Of a DNA stretch of 64,000 nucleotides, positions 54,701 to 64,000 are shown piece by piece; the stretch's first letter is position 1, and the number at the start of each line of letters is the position of its first letter. The position numbers and the translations under genes were made by a program. The DNA is from Kaistella pullorum (GTDB lineage: Bacteria; Bacteroidota; Bacteroidia; Flavobacteriales; Weeksellaceae). Below the pieces are notes generated by a model. That model was not told where the DNA came from and made no database searches. It saw only the letters and a list, made by a program, of their open reading frames with translations. Location: contig NZ_JACSPS010000001.1 of assembly GCF_014837035.1 (NCBI RefSeq), positions 862,374-926,373 on the forward strand, in the 5' to 3' direction.

Positions 54701-57700
54701 AAACTTTTGCTTCAGCTCGGGAATGTTTCTGAAGATATCCTCAAGGACGGCAAACTGCAATACGAAAATGGCTTGCCAACGCCGAATGTACCGGCAAATA
54801 CAACAACCACGAACTGGGGAACACAGCCGAACCAATTCCCTGTTCTCTATGCATTCTCTACTGAAAATGAAGAAAGAACAGCGCAGGATTTAGGTTTTGA
54901 TGGTCTTGATGCACTTGGCGAGCAGGAAAAATTTGGCACCAATTTCATCAATCCTGTAAAGAACACGCCCGATCCGGCCTCAGATGACTTCGTTTTTTAT
55001 CTTTCAGATAAATTCCAGGGTGTTCAGGCATCATCGCTGACGGAACGTTACAAATATTTCCGCAACCCGGAAGGAAACTCCCAGAGCAACAGCCTCGAAG
55101 TAGCCACGCAAACACCGGATGCTGAAGATATCAACCGCGATTACAACCTTGACCAGAACGAAAATTATACGCAATACACCATTAATCTTGATAAGGCCAG
55201 TCTTGCAAAAGGTCAGAAATTCATCGTAGATGAAAAAGAAGTGGAGGTAAAATTCCAGAACGGGCAGACGGGCAGCAACAAATGGTACCTCTTCCGGATC
55301 CCTGTGACGCAGTTCGATGACGACCCGAATGCCGGTGGCGTGCGTGATCTGTCAATATTAAATAATGTACGTTTTGCGAGAATGCTTCTTACAGGTTTTG
55401 ACCAAACTTCTACGGTTCGTTTCGGAACTTTAGACCTTGTTCGCAGCGATTGGAGAAAATACACCAAAGACATCGCGGCCTTAGGAAATGACAGCGAAGG
55501 TGTAAACCAGATCGACAATAAAAATCTGGATGTAGGAAGTGTGAATCTTGAAGAAAACGGCCTGAACCAGCCGCCATACGTCTTGCCTCCGGGAATCGAC
55601 AGACAGATCCTCAGTGGAAATGCCGGCGCACAGAGACAGAACGAAGCATCATTATATTTAAAGGCGGCGCCGATGGAACCGAAAACGTCACGTGGTGTGT
55701 TCAAAAATGTTGCACTGGATATGCGCCGTTACAAAAAACTTGAGCTTTTCGTGCATGCGGAAGACCTTCGTGATGTGAGCAGCAGCCGGGTTGATCCTGA
55801 TGCCAAATTCTTCATCCGTTTTGGTAGCGATGCGACGGACAACTATTATGAATATGAAACTTCGCTGAAATACACCGCGAAAAACGCTACTTCACCGCTT
55901 GAAATCTGGCCTTCTGAAAACAATGTGGATCTTATGATTCAAAGTTTCGTGGATGCAAAACTTCGCCGCGACGGAAATGACCAGATTCAGATCGATGAAA
56001 GAACAGAAGATTTCAAATTCGGAAGTTTGGATCCGGATAAGAAGATCTTCATCAAAGGTCGCCCAAGTCTCGGAAATGTAACGACTATTATGCTCGGGAT
56101 GCGAAACAACGCCACAGCCGAAACAAAAGAAGTAGTTTTGTGGGTGAATGAGATCCGGCTTTCGGAAATCGAAAACAAAGGTGGCTACGCCGGAAACGCA
56201 AGCCTTAATTTCAATCTTGGGGATTTTGCACTGGTAAACGCTAACGCGTCTTACTCTACAATCGGCTTTGGAGGAATCACTGAAAAGCCGGCGGAAAGGG
56301 CACAATCTACCTTATCAGCTTACAACGTAAACACTACGGTGAACGTAGATAAATTCCTGCCGGAAAAATTAGGGATAAAAATTCCGGTGAATTACTCCTA
56401 TACGCAGACCATCGAAGATCCAAAGTACAACCCACTTGATAATGATGTGACCTTCGAGGAGGCGCCAAACAAAGACGAACTGAAAACTGTCGCGCGAACT
56501 TACACGCAGCAGCGAAGCATAGGTGTGGTGAACATGCGCAAAGAACGTATGAATGCCGCCAAAAAACCGAAATTCTATGACGTGGAGAATCTTTCACTTA
56601 CTACGGTTTATAATGACGATTATTACCGTGACGTTTATACCAAGAAAAACTATAGACAATATCTTCGCGGCTATGTAGATTACAACTACAATTTCAAACC
56701 ATGGGTGCTCCGTCCGTTTAACAAAATCGTAAGCGATACCGCGAAATCTTACAAATATTTAAGGTTTATTAAAGAAGTCAACTTTAATCCGGTTCCGACG
56801 CGCTTGTCCTTCAGAACAGAAATTGACAGGAATTATAACGAGCTTGAATTCAGGAATATTGAAGCCATATTAAACGGAACCGGCGGACAGAATTTCGATG
56901 TGATCAAAAACCGGAATTTCTATTTCGGCTGGCAGTATGGTTTAGGATTTAATTTTACTAAATCTCTGAAACTTGAGATCAATTCGGCCATGCGTACGCT
57001 GAACGATCACCTCAACGTGGCGGATATGAACTCGAAATCGATATTCTCTGATCCGTTGCGTGCAGGCCGTCCGGTACTTTACAACCACCGCGTGCAGCTG
57101 AACTACCGCTTCCCGTTCGAATATTTGCCGTATCTCGACTTTATCAACGCAGAACTCGGCTATGGATTCACCTATAACTGGAATGCGCGGAGTACAGTGA
57201 TGACAGGCTTTACGAATCCGGAAACCGGTATCAGTGAAAGCTTGGGAAGCATTGGGCAGAATACAAATAATGTGGTTGCAACTTCAACTGTTGATGTGCC
57301 TAAATTCTTCAGTAAGTTTAAATATTTCCAGAATATCAACGCCACGATGCAGAAACGCAAGCAGGAAATAGATTCCCTGAACAATGTTTACAACCTTGCG
57401 TGGCAGAAGAAAAATTCGAAACGGAACTTCAAATCCTACAAGTTTAAAAACAAACTGAACCCCATGCAGAGCATCGCGTATGCATTGACTTCGATAAAAC
57501 AGCTTGACATTTCGTACAACGAAAACAACGGGACTGTGCTTCCGGGACTGCTTTCTGCGCCAAACTGGTATGGTTACGGCCAGACTTTGGGAGGCCCGAC
57601 GTACGGATTCCTTTTAGGTTCGCAGGCGGATATCCGCAGAACGGTAATTGAAAACGGCTGGATCTCAGATTCTCCGTATATGAATGATCCGTACACGCAG

Positions 57701-58825
57701 CTGAAGAACCAAAACTTCCTCGCGAATGTGCAGATCGTGCCTGTGAATGAGTTCAGGATTGATGTAAATTTCCTTAAAAATTACAACAGCATCTTCACGC
57801 AGGGCGGTTATAATGTGGATGCAGATTCTAATCCGGCGAACGGTTTCCAGTTCTCTTTCGGTACGGATATGATCACGTATTCGCGCACTGCATGGACATT
57901 CGGAACGGCGTTCCAGGACGGCACAAACATCTACGAAACGATGGTGAATAACGCCCGCCAGATTTATCAGCAAACGGGTGCGTCCTACAACGAAGCTGAG
58001 TTTGCAGCCGGAAAAGGTCTTGGCAATGCGTATATTTTGATTCCGGCCTTCCAGGCGGCAATCGAAGGTAAATCTGTAAACGGTGAGCTCACGGATCCTA
58101 AAAAATCCGGCTTCCCGCTGCCGAACTGGCGTGTGACGTATTCAGGGCTTAAAAATATCCCGTTGGTGAACAGCCAGTTCTCTAAATTCGATATTCTTCA
58201 CGGCTACAGTTCTACTTACACCGCTTCCGGGATCCAGTCGAGCGTTGACTATTATAACCTTCAAAACAATGCGGATGCGCCGAGATTTGATACTTTCGGG
58301 AATGAATTTAATCCGTACACGTTCTCGCAGGTCGGTTATGTGGAAACTTTCGCACCACTTATCGGTGCTGACGTTACCATGCGGAACAACATGCAGTTCC
58401 GTGCGCAGTATAACCGTGACCGTATGTATATGCTCGGACTCATCAATCATACTCTCACCGAAGACGCGGGTAATGAGTATATCGTAGGTTTTGGTTATAT
58501 ACTGAAAGATTTGAAGATGAAAATCAACTTTAAAGGTAAGGCCCGAAACATCAAGAGTGACCTCAATATCCGCGGAGATTTCTCACTTAGAGACAGCCAA
58601 ACACGCATCACGAACATCCTGCAGAATGATTCTCAGGTGACGGGCGGACAGCGTATGATGAGCGTGAAAATTTCGGCGGACTATAATATGTCGCAGAATT
58701 TTAATCTAAGGTTTTTCTACGACCAGCTGCTCACGAAGTATAAAATTTCGACCTCCTTCCCGCTATCAACAATTCGGGCCGGAATATCGGCCACATTCAC
58801 CTTCTCGGGTGCAGGCGGATTTTAA
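51755..58825 (+). CDS. sprA: SprA, type IX secretion system outer membrane translocon
   Basis: 2356 residues, about the length of SprA of other flavobacteria. TTG start immediately after ruvA gives MEKNTFFQHKFFVFVILLFCSVPLSAQ, a signal peptide. The mature protein is a single very large barrel with long loops; recurring motifs include DGVDYTVDYMLGSVNI and RYKKLELFVHAED. SprA forms the 36-strand channel through which T9SS exports gliding adhesins, enzymes and toxins carrying C-terminal signals. It is likely required for gliding or surface-protein export. The ruvA-sprA neighbourhood is, from memory, conserved in Flavobacteriia. Closed by a terminator at 58833. Confidence 0.95.
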   Translation: MEKNTFFQHKFFVFVILLFCSVPLSAQVTPSDSSSLRQDFSLPNPIRYDAFYDVSSNMYVLYPKIGNMVVGNPVSMTSEEYYQYMLNNQLAEYYREKSSVNNLGYRKDKTDALSKGLLPSVNIKNKLFESIFGGNKIELIPQGFASFDIGGLYQKIDNPLILPQNRTNFAIDIQQRIQLGLLGKVGENLQLKANYDTQSGFAFENRMNLVWQAKGTWRDLQSKGLNDKTTGGEDKIIKRIEFGNVNMPLSTSLIRGSESLFGLKTEFQLGKTYGTVVFSQQQGEARTIVAQGGGVMNTFKLNAIDYEDNQHYFLSHYFLNSYDNALLNYPQINSRISITRIEAWVLDQGSGNLQDQKGILGIRDLGEGVSGFPDNSQNGLYQGIVNLGGGIRDVNTAYNTINGQSFPNANGSPETYTDGEQFIFNRKARKLNQNEFKYHPQLGYMSLNQRLNDNQLLAVAYSYTLNGDNKVYKVGEFSEESPVLVTKLLKSNIKTTTTTPMWNLMMKNIYSLNSNDINQDGFLLNVYLRDAQNGKVNYLPNTSVQDTNLLKLFNWDRLNMNNDLQQNGSVSGDGIFDFVPGITIDPENGKVIFTKAKPFGSYLQGVLGSSDPKFVFNELYDQFKNVASENRLALAYTLEGRFKGSQGTGISLGAINVPQGSVKVTANGVQLQEGVDYTVDYMLGSVNIINETVKQSGQAINISLENQLSFNTQRKRFLGLNLERKFNEHLTVGTTVVNYAETPLTQKVNFGQEAVNNTMAGFNILYNNQLPFLTRLTDKIPLVNTEAPSNISFAAEAAYLIPGQNKGIGDQSYIDDFEQTTSKISLKEPAMWSLASKPEKNPEPYFQNGTLNDNLAYGNGRGLITWYNIDPRFYGIGGTAPSGINAQAVSNHASRRVQTQELYNSRDFVAGEQLFTNTFDITYFPAERGPYNVNPVEESTQQRWAGLMRPISVSNFINSNIEYVEFWMMDPYADGNPLGANPKLLLQLGNVSEDILKDGKLQYENGLPTPNVPANTTTTNWGTQPNQFPVLYAFSTENEERTAQDLGFDGLDALGEQEKFGTNFINPVKNTPDPASDDFVFYLSDKFQGVQASSLTERYKYFRNPEGNSQSNSLEVATQTPDAEDINRDYNLDQNENYTQYTINLDKASLAKGQKFIVDEKEVEVKFQNGQTGSNKWYLFRIPVTQFDDDPNAGGVRDLSILNNVRFARMLLTGFDQTSTVRFGTLDLVRSDWRKYTKDIAALGNDSEGVNQIDNKNLDVGSVNLEENGLNQPPYVLPPGIDRQILSGNAGAQRQNEASLYLKAAPMEPKTSRGVFKNVALDMRRYKKLELFVHAEDLRDVSSSRVDPDAKFFIRFGSDATDNYYEYETSLKYTAKNATSPLEIWPSENNVDLMIQSFVDAKLRRDGNDQIQIDERTEDFKFGSLDPDKKIFIKGRPSLGNVTTIMLGMRNNATAETKEVVLWVNEIRLSEIENKGGYAGNASLNFNLGDFALVNANASYSTIGFGGITEKPAERAQSTLSAYNVNTTVNVDKFLPEKLGIKIPVNYSYTQTIEDPKYNPLDNDVTFEEAPNKDELKTVARTYTQQRSIGVVNMRKERMNAAKKPKFYDVENLSLTTVYNDDYYRDVYTKKNYRQYLRGYVDYNYNFKPWVLRPFNKIVSDTAKSYKYLRFIKEVNFNPVPTRLSFRTEIDRNYNELEFRNIEAILNGTGGQNFDVIKNRNFYFGWQYGLGFNFTKSLKLEINSAMRTLNDHLNVADMNSKSIFSDPLRAGRPVLYNHRVQLNYRFPFEYLPYLDFINAELGYGFTYNWNARSTVMTGFTNPETGISESLGSIGQNTNNVVATSTVDVPKFFSKFKYFQNINATMQKRKQEIDSLNNVYNLAWQKKNSKRNFKSYKFKNKLNPMQSIAYALTSIKQLDISYNENNGTVLPGLLSAPNWYGYGQTLGGPTYGFLLGSQADIRRTVIENGWISDSPYMNDPYTQLKNQNFLANVQIVPVNEFRIDVNFLKNYNSIFTQGGYNVDADSNPANGFQFSFGTDMITYSRTAWTFGTAFQDGTNIYETMVNNARQIYQQTGASYNEAEFAAGKGLGNAYILIPAFQAAIEGKSVNGELTDPKKSGFPLPNWRVTYSGLKNIPLVNSQFSKFDILHGYSSTYTASGIQSSVDYYNLQNNADAPRFDTFGNEFNPYTFSQVGYVETFAPLIGADVTMRNNMQFRAQYNRDRMYMLGLINHTLTEDAGNEYIVGFGYILKDLKMKINFKGKARNIKSDLNIRGDFSLRDSQTRITNILQNDSQVTGGQRMMSVKISADYNMSQNFNLRFFYDQLLTKYKISTSFPLSTIRAGISATFTFSGAGGF

Positions 58826-58832
58826 TCAAACT

Positions 58833-58863
58833 AAAACTCAGGACTTCAGTTCTGAGTTTTTTT
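58833..58863 (+). terminator. Terminator of ruvA-sprA
   Basis: Stem AAAACTCAG / CTGAGTTTT with a 10-nt loop and T tract. Confidence 0.85.
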
Positions 58864-58984
58864 ATTCTTAATGTTACCTGTGAAGCGTTTTTAATTTCTG
58901 TTCGACTCCCGACATTTATTTTTTCGCAAGGCAGAGCATTTCACACAACCGCCGTACGCGTAAGGTTTAAAAAGATTAAATCGT

Positions 58985-58992
58985 TAAATTTG
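58985..58992 (+). promoter_or_regulatory. Promoter -7 element for folE
   Basis: TAAATTTG, 17 bp before the ATG. Confidence 0.5.
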
Positions 58993-59009
58993 TCCTTTAT
59001 AATTCAAAT

Positions 59010-59675
59010 ATGAACCAGGATATCGATAACGACGATGATGTATTCACGGGAAAAGAGCATACGCCATTGCGCGATGACGCTTTCAGCAAAACGCCCGCGG
59101 AAAAAATGGAGATTATCCAGCACCATTTCCACCAGATTATGGAAACTTTAGGTCTGGATATGACAGACGATTCATTGAAAGATTCTCCAAAACGCGTCGC
59201 AAAGATGTACGTAAACGAAATTTTCGGTGGTCTTCTACCGGAGAACAGACCCGGAATCTCTACATTTTCGAATAAATACAAATACCGCCAGATGCTGGTG
59301 GAAAAAGATATCACGGTGTATTCTTTTTGCGAGCATCATTTTCTGCCGATCATCGGTCGCGCACATGTGGCCTATATCTCAAATGGCGAGGTGATTGGTC
59401 TTTCAAAAATCAACAGATTGGTTGATTATTATGCACGGCGCCCGCAGGTTCAGGAAAGGCTGACGATGCAGATCGTTGATGCATTAAAATCTGCCCTGAA
59501 TACCAAAGATGTTGCTTGTATTATTGATGCGAAACATCTGTGCGTAAACTGCCGCGGCATAAAAGATACAGCCAGCTCAACTATCACCGCAGAACTCAGC
59601 GGCATCTTCCGGACGAATCCAATCACGCGCCAGGAATTCCTGCATTATGTGGGTAGCCACGCAAAACTAGATTAG
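59010..59675 (+). CDS. folE: GTP cyclohydrolase I
   Basis: 221 residues. Zinc ligands are Cys107 and His110 in SFCEHHFLP and Cys178 in HLCVNCRG; GLSKINRLVDYYARRPQVQE is the conserved core. It converts GTP to dihydroneopterin triphosphate, the first step of folate and pterin synthesis. The N-terminal 30 residues are acidic and variable, as usual. Single gene with its own -7 element at 58985-58992. Confidence 0.96.
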   Translation: MNQDIDNDDDVFTGKEHTPLRDDAFSKTPAEKMEIIQHHFHQIMETLGLDMTDDSLKDSPKRVAKMYVNEIFGGLLPENRPGISTFSNKYKYRQMLVEKDITVYSFCEHHFLPIIGRAHVAYISNGEVIGLSKINRLVDYYARRPQVQERLTMQIVDALKSALNTKDVACIIDAKHLCVNCRGIKDTASSTITAELSGIFRTNPITRQEFLHYVGSHAKLD

Positions 59676-59807
59676 AATTAATTTGAATATGGTGATTTGA
59701 TGATTTGAGAATGTGTGAATTTAAAAATGTGAAGATTGCTTTAATGGCAAGCGCATTTTTTAATTTTTAAACATTCTTGAACGAACTTAAACCTAGAACA
59801 GAAACCG

Positions 59808-61277
59808 ATGACCTTAAAAATATACAATTCCCTTAGCGGCGAAAAAGAAGTCTTCAAACCCATCAATCCGAAAACCATCGGCATGTATGTCTGCGGTCCT
59901 ACGGTTTACAGCAATGTGCATCTCGGCAACGTGCGCACCTTCATGTCCTTCGATTTTATTTTCCGCTCACTTACCCATCTCGGCTACAACGTACGTTATG
60001 TGCGGAATATCACCGATGCCGGACATTTGACCGATGATGGCGATGTGGATAATGATCGTTTCGTGAAGCAATCGCGGCTCGAGAAACTGGAACCGATGGA
60101 GATCGTGCAGAAATACACGGTAGATTTCCACAAAGTTCTGGATGTTTTCAATTTGCTGCCGCCAACCATTGAGCCAACTGCGACGGGACATATCCTCGAA
60201 CAGATTGAACTCACCCAAAAGCTCATCGACAGCGGATTCGCGTACGAGAGCAATGGTTCGGTGTACTTTGATGTGGCAGCTTATAACGAACGTGGACTGA
60301 ACTACGGTGAACTTTCGCGCAGAAATATTGAAGAACTCTTCGCGAATACCCGCGATCTTGATGGGCAAAACGAAAAGAAAAACCCGCAGGACTTCGCGCT
60401 TTGGAAAGCCGCGTCACCAGCACACATCATGCGCTGGAATTCGCCGTGGGGCGAAGGTTTTCCCGGCTGGCACCTTGAATGTACGGCGATGTCAACCAAA
60501 TATTTAGGTGAGAACTTCGATATACACGGTGGCGGGATGGACCTTAAATTTCCGCACCACGAATGTGAAATAGCGCAGGGGAAAGCCTGCAACGGCGTGT
60601 CACCTGTGAATTATTGGCTTCATGCCAACATGCTTACCATGAACGGCCAGCGCATGAGCAAATCAACCGGAAACTACATCCTGCCAATGGAACTGGTATC
60701 GGGCAGCAACGATTTTTTTGACAAAGCTTTTGATCCGTCGGTTGTAAGGTTCAATTTCCTGCAGGCGCATTACCGCAGTGTGCTCGATATTTCGAACGAG
60801 GCGATGCTGGCGAGCGAGAAAGGCTACCAAAGGCTGATGGAAGCGGTGAAAATCGTGTCTGAGTTCGATGAAAGCAGTTGTAAATCTCAGTCAACTTTTG
60901 ATCTTAAAACGTGGAAAGACAAATGTTATGAAGCGCTTACGGACGATTTTAATTCGCCGATATTGATCTCGCATCTTTTTGAGGCTGTCAACTTTATATT
61001 TAAACTTAAAGATGATAAGGAGAGCTTAGCACTTGAAGATTTCAAGGAACTACAAACCTTGCTGAACGGATTTGTGATTGATGTACTCGGTCTGAAAACC
61101 ACTGAGGAAAGTAACCCCGAAAAGCTTGATCAGGCCCTTCAGGTATTGATTGAGCTTCGGAACCAGGCACGCAAAGCCAAAAACTTTGAACTTTCAGACC
61201 AAATACGCGACCGGCTGCTGGCTGAAGGTATTGAGCTGAAAGACGGCCGCGAAGGAACCACATATTCACTTTTTTAA
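59808..61277 (+). CDS. cysS: Cysteinyl-tRNA synthetase
   Basis: 489 residues, class I synthetase. Zinc Cys29 is in YVCGPTVY, the HIGH-type motif is HLGN at 38-41, [11 protein letters not shown] and [10 protein letters not shown] supply the other zinc ligands, and KMSKS is RMSKS. The [13 protein letters not shown] segment is highly typical. It charges tRNA-Cys. The C-terminal anticodon-binding domain ends [16 protein letters not shown]. Lies 132 bp after folE, with a tandem TGATTTGA pair at 59693-59708 in the gap. Confidence 0.97.
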   Translation: MTLKIYNSLSGEKEVFKPINPKTIGMYVCGPTVYSNVHLGNVRTFMSFDFIFRSLTHLGYNVRYVRNITDAGHLTDDGDVDNDRFVKQSRLEKLEPMEIVQKYTVDFHKVLDVFNLLPPTIEPTATGHILEQIELTQKLIDSGFAYESNGSVYFDVAAYNERGLNYGELSRRNIEELFANTRDLDGQNEKKNPQDFALWKAASPAHIMRWNSPWGEGFPGWHLECTAMSTKYLGENFDIHGGGMDLKFPHHECEIAQGKACNGVSPVNYWLHANMLTMNGQRMSKSTGNYILPMELVSGSNDFFDKAFDPSVVRFNFLQAHYRSVLDISNEAMLASEKGYQRLMEAVKIVSEFDESSCKSQSTFDLKTWKDKCYEALTDDFNSPILISHLFEAVNFIFKLKDDKESLALEDFKELQTLLNGFVIDVLGLKTTEESNPEKLDQALQVLIELRNQARKAKNFELSDQIRDRLLAEGIELKDGREGTTYSLF

Positions 61278-61298
61278 ACTGTTCTTAATCTATCATAG

Positions 61299-61331
61299 AC
61301 TTCCGGAAAACCTGTTTTTCCGGAAGTTTTT
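61299..61331 (+). terminator. Terminator of cysS
   Basis: Stem ACTTCCGGAAAA / TTTTCCGGAAGT with a short loop and T tract; very stable. Confidence 0.9.
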
Positions 61332-61456
61332 CTTTGTAGGAATAATTATTCTCTTTAAACAAGTGATTTTCAATAGCTAAGGACTTTAAATTTAATACTG
61401 AAAACTCCAGAAAAAAGGGCGTAAATTCCTAAATTGCAGAACAAATTACGTTTAAA

Positions 61457-64000
61457 ATGAAACTATTTTTCAGTATTAATTTCCAGACGAAGGTTGGTGA
61501 GAATCTGCAGCTCCTTATCATTGAAAATCAGCACGTAAGCAAGATTTTTCCGCTTTCATATGCCGGTCACGGTAACTGGGAAGCAGAACTCGACTATTTC
61601 ACACGAAATATTTCGTACCGGTATCAGGTTACGGACAACACTGGCAATGTCCTGGATGAAGAATTCAAGTTGCATCAGCTCGATTTTCCTTATCAGTATG
61701 ATGAGTTTGTAATCTATGATGTCTGGAATCTGAAAAACTTTCCGGAAAATTACCTTAACAACAAAATCCTGAAGAATAAATTAAGTGGTTTTAAGGCTTC
61801 GAAACTGCCGGTTCTGAAGAGACATACGCACCTGTTTCGTCTTGAGGCGCCAATTTATAATCCGAATTGGCAGGTTGTGCTTTTGGGTGATGGCAAAGCT
61901 CTAGGCAACTGGGAATATTTTAAGACCGTGCCGATGACACAGACCGATTTTGGTGTTTGGGAAGCGGCAATCGAAACTACAGAAAGCAAAGGATTTCAAT
62001 ATAAATATGGCTTAAAGGATCTGCAGTCCGGCGAAGTCTTCGATATTGAATATGGTGAAAACCGCTTCGCAGGGGGAAATACAGAGAAAAATATACTTCA
62101 GATCAATGCGGATCACTTTTTCAGGTTCAAAGGTTTTGAGATGTGGCATGCGGCCGGCGTCGCGGTGCCTGTTTTCGCATTAAGAACAGCAAACGGATTT
62201 GGTGTAGGCGAATTTGCTGACCTCAAAGACCTTGCAAACTGGGCTAAAGAAACCAGCCTTTCGGTGCTGCAAATCTTACCGATAAACGATACCACGGCAA
62301 ATTATACCTGGACGGATTCTTATCCGTACGCCGCAATTTCGGTATACGCGCTGCATCCGCAATACCTTGCACTTGAAAATCTTTCTTATACGTTGCCCGA
62401 GGATGTGCTTGAAGCATTTAAAAATGAAAAAAATGAGCTGAACGAACTTGGTCTCATAGATTATGAAAGGATGATCCGTGGCAAATGGAAATACATTAAC
62501 GCTACTTTTGAAGCCAATAAAACCGAAATTTTAAAAGACCGCGCGTTTAAAAAGTTCCTGAAGGAGAATGAAGCGTGGCTCTTGCCGTACGCGGCTTTCT
62601 GTGTTCAAAGAGATAAATACAGTACACCCGATTTTAATCTTTGGAAAACGCACCGGAAGTACATTCCGGGCAAAGTTGCACAGTTTTTCAGCCCGAAAAG
62701 CAAAGATTTTGAGGCCACAATGCTGCACGCCTGGGTTCAGTTTCAGCTTCATCTGCAATTGAAAGATGCGATAGACTATACGCATCAACTAGGGATTTCG
62801 GTGAAGGGAGATTTACCAATCGGTATTTATCGCCATTCTGTGGAAGCCTGGACGGAACCGAATCTTTTCGGTATGGATTTCCAGGCCGGTGCACCGCCAG
62901 ATCAGTTTACGGAACTCGGACAAAACTGGGAATTCCCAACGTACAACTGGGAGGCGATGAAAGCAGACGGTTACCGATGGTGGAAAAACCGCTTCAAAGC
63001 GTTAGAGCAATATTTTGATGCGATGCGAATCGACCATATCCTTGGATTTTTCCGGATTTGGCGGATGCCGATGGACGCCACGCAGGGGATTTTAGGCTAT
63101 TTCTACCCGGCTTTACCGGTGACACGGGCTGAATTCGGTACAAGGGATATCGCATTTGATGAGGACCGATTTTGCAAGCCGTTCATTAATGATCAAGTCC
63201 TTTGGGATGAATTTGGCAATGAGCGTGATGCAATTCATAATCAGTTTATGAATAATCATTTTAACGGGACGTACAGTTTTAAAGATGAATTTAATTCCCA
63301 AAGAAAGCTCACCAACTATTTTAAGCAAAATCCACATCCGTGGGCAGAGGAAAAGCTTATTTCGCTATGTGCGAATGTTCTTTTTCTGAAGGAAACCAAA
63401 GATGATGGCGAAACAGTCTATCATCCGCGGTTTAATTTTGCCCAAACGAAATCATTTCAATATTTGCCGGATGCGGATAAAGGAAAACTACAGGATCTCT
63501 ACAACGATTATTTCTTCCGCCGGCAAGATGGTCTGTGGTACCGAATGGCAATGGAAAAGCTCCCGATGATCCTTAATGCGACAGATATGCTGATCTGCGG
63601 TGAAGACCTCGGCCTTGTACCGGAATCGGTTCCGCTCGTGATGGACCGTTTGGCGATCACCGCTCTGAAAGTACAGCGTATGCCTTCCGACGATGTGGCC
63701 TGGTATGACCCCAAAAATGCTTCGTACATGAACGTGGTGACGGCGAGTTCTCATGACAGTTCTACTTTGCGGCAGTGGTGGCATGAGGATCGGGAACTGA
63801 CGCAGCAATACTTCCGCTATCAGCTTGGCCAAGCCGGAACCGCACCTGAAAACCTGGAACCGGAGCTCGCGGAGATCATTATGAAGCAGCATCTTTATAA
63901 TGAAGCGATGCTTGCCATATTTCCAATCCAGGAGTTTTTGGCGACCGATTCTGCGCTTACACGTGAAAACATGGACGAAGAAAGGATCAACAATCCAGCG
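61457..64000 (+). CDS. malQ: 4-alpha-glucanotransferase (GH77) with two N-terminal CBM20-like modules, 3' end cut off
   Basis: 848 residues are in the window, and the frame is open at the right edge. Two starch-binding-type modules come first (residues about 1-115 and 125-225; the second has YNPNWQVVLLGDGKALGNWEYF). The GH77 barrel starts near residue 240 (GVAVPVFALRT). Catalytic residues are Asp526 in MRIDHILGFF, Glu716 in GEDLGLVPESV and Asp767 in SSHDSSTLRQ. The enzyme transfers maltodextrin chains in glycogen/maltose metabolism. Proteins of this type run to about 880-900 residues, so only a little is missing. The ATG lies 126 bp after the cysS terminator. Confidence 0.92.
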   Translation, partial: MKLFFSINFQTKVGENLQLLIIENQHVSKIFPLSYAGHGNWEAELDYFTRNISYRYQVTDNTGNVLDEEFKLHQLDFPYQYDEFVIYDVWNLKNFPENYLNNKILKNKLSGFKASKLPVLKRHTHLFRLEAPIYNPNWQVVLLGDGKALGNWEYFKTVPMTQTDFGVWEAAIETTESKGFQYKYGLKDLQSGEVFDIEYGENRFAGGNTEKNILQINADHFFRFKGFEMWHAAGVAVPVFALRTANGFGVGEFADLKDLANWAKETSLSVLQILPINDTTANYTWTDSYPYAAISVYALHPQYLALENLSYTLPEDVLEAFKNEKNELNELGLIDYERMIRGKWKYINATFEANKTEILKDRAFKKFLKENEAWLLPYAAFCVQRDKYSTPDFNLWKTHRKYIPGKVAQFFSPKSKDFEATMLHAWVQFQLHLQLKDAIDYTHQLGISVKGDLPIGIYRHSVEAWTEPNLFGMDFQAGAPPDQFTELGQNWEFPTYNWEAMKADGYRWWKNRFKALEQYFDAMRIDHILGFFRIWRMPMDATQGILGYFYPALPVTRAEFGTRDIAFDEDRFCKPFINDQVLWDEFGNERDAIHNQFMNNHFNGTYSFKDEFNSQRKLTNYFKQNPHPWAEEKLISLCANVLFLKETKDDGETVYHPRFNFAQTKSFQYLPDADKGKLQDLYNDYFFRRQDGLWYRMAMEKLPMILNATDMLICGEDLGLVPESVPLVMDRLAITALKVQRMPSDDVAWYDPKNASYMNVVTASSHDSSTLRQWWHEDRELTQQYFRYQLGQAGTAPENLEPELAEIIMKQHLYNEAMLAIFPIQEFLATDSALTRENMDEERINNPA

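Noticed and set aside
59693-59708. Tandem TGATTTGA pair between folE and cysS
   Set aside because: Two copies of 8 bp in A/T-rich sequence; could be chance or a fragment of an intergenic repeat.
1-64000. CRISPR array, prophage, insertion sequence or integrative element
   Set aside because: No regular spacer-repeat array, no transposase, integrase or phage structural genes, and no tRNA-associated direct repeats were seen.

Overview
The window looks like ordinary chromosome of a flavobacterium, most likely the Chryseobacterium/Kaistella group of Weeksellaceae (inference from gene content). Many genes are preceded by the Bacteroidota promoter -7 element TAnnTTTG, and purine-rich ribosome binding sites are absent. 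The type IX secretion translocon SprA directly follows ruvA. Other pointers are an LptD with a long N-terminal region, an Mrp lacking the usual CxxC, a PF14905-type outer-membrane receptor, and a fused IcmF mutase. The start codons are mostly ATG, but several genes (brnQ, sprA, the serine hydrolase, probably the Omp85 protein) appear to begin with TTG and ruvC with GTG.

Layout, 1-11.8 kb: the 3' end of a ureohydrolase, a palindromic tandem repeat, a secreted CocE/NonD-type hydrolase (minus), AlkB, two BON-domain genes, a DAACS dicarboxylate/amino-acid symporter and BrnQ, the Fe-S carrier pair mrp-nifU, a BadF-type sugar kinase, and the malic enzyme MaeB. 11.9-20.7 kb (minus): two very large genes (1294 and 1627 aa) of unknown function, only 27 bp apart, with their own candidate promoter and an 8+8 inverted repeat. 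This is the least explained part of the window. 20.9-35.5 kb: an Omp85/POTRA protein, nadD, a DUF3817 protein, a TonB-type outer-membrane receptor, two guanidino-modifying enzymes (CtlX and a DDAH-like protein) around cutC, the HtrA protease, an lptD-ridA-membrane protein unit (minus) and an N-acetylmuramoyl-alanine amidase.

35.5-51 kb: tRNA-Glu, rpsT, tRNA-Glu, then IcmF, a Cys-rich copper-binding four-helix protein, a beta-lactamase-fold hydrolase, a DUF1989 + YqcI/GntA-like pair (minus), a metallo-beta-lactamase-fold lipoprotein, a small beta-barrel protein, ruvC and a DUF4407 protein. Next comes a copper nitrite reductase operon nirK-nirV-sco (minus) with a possible Crp/Fnr-type site, then a small lipoprotein and guaB. 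51-64 kb: ruvA-sprA (SprA is 2356 aa), folE, cysS and a 4-alpha-glucanotransferase with two N-terminal starch-binding modules that runs off the right edge.

Functional themes: envelope biogenesis and secretion (SprA, LptD, Omp85, HtrA, amidase), Fe-S and copper handling (Mrp, NifU, Csp-like protein, SCO, CutC), nitrite reduction, and a noticeable set of guanidino/urea-type enzymes (ureohydrolase, CtlX, DDAH-like, DUF1989, GntA-like). Intergenic spaces hold several strong palindromic elements unlike simple terminators. No CRISPR array, prophage, transposase or integrase was seen. No computation or database search was available. Family names rest on motifs read by eye, and residue numbers are hand counts.
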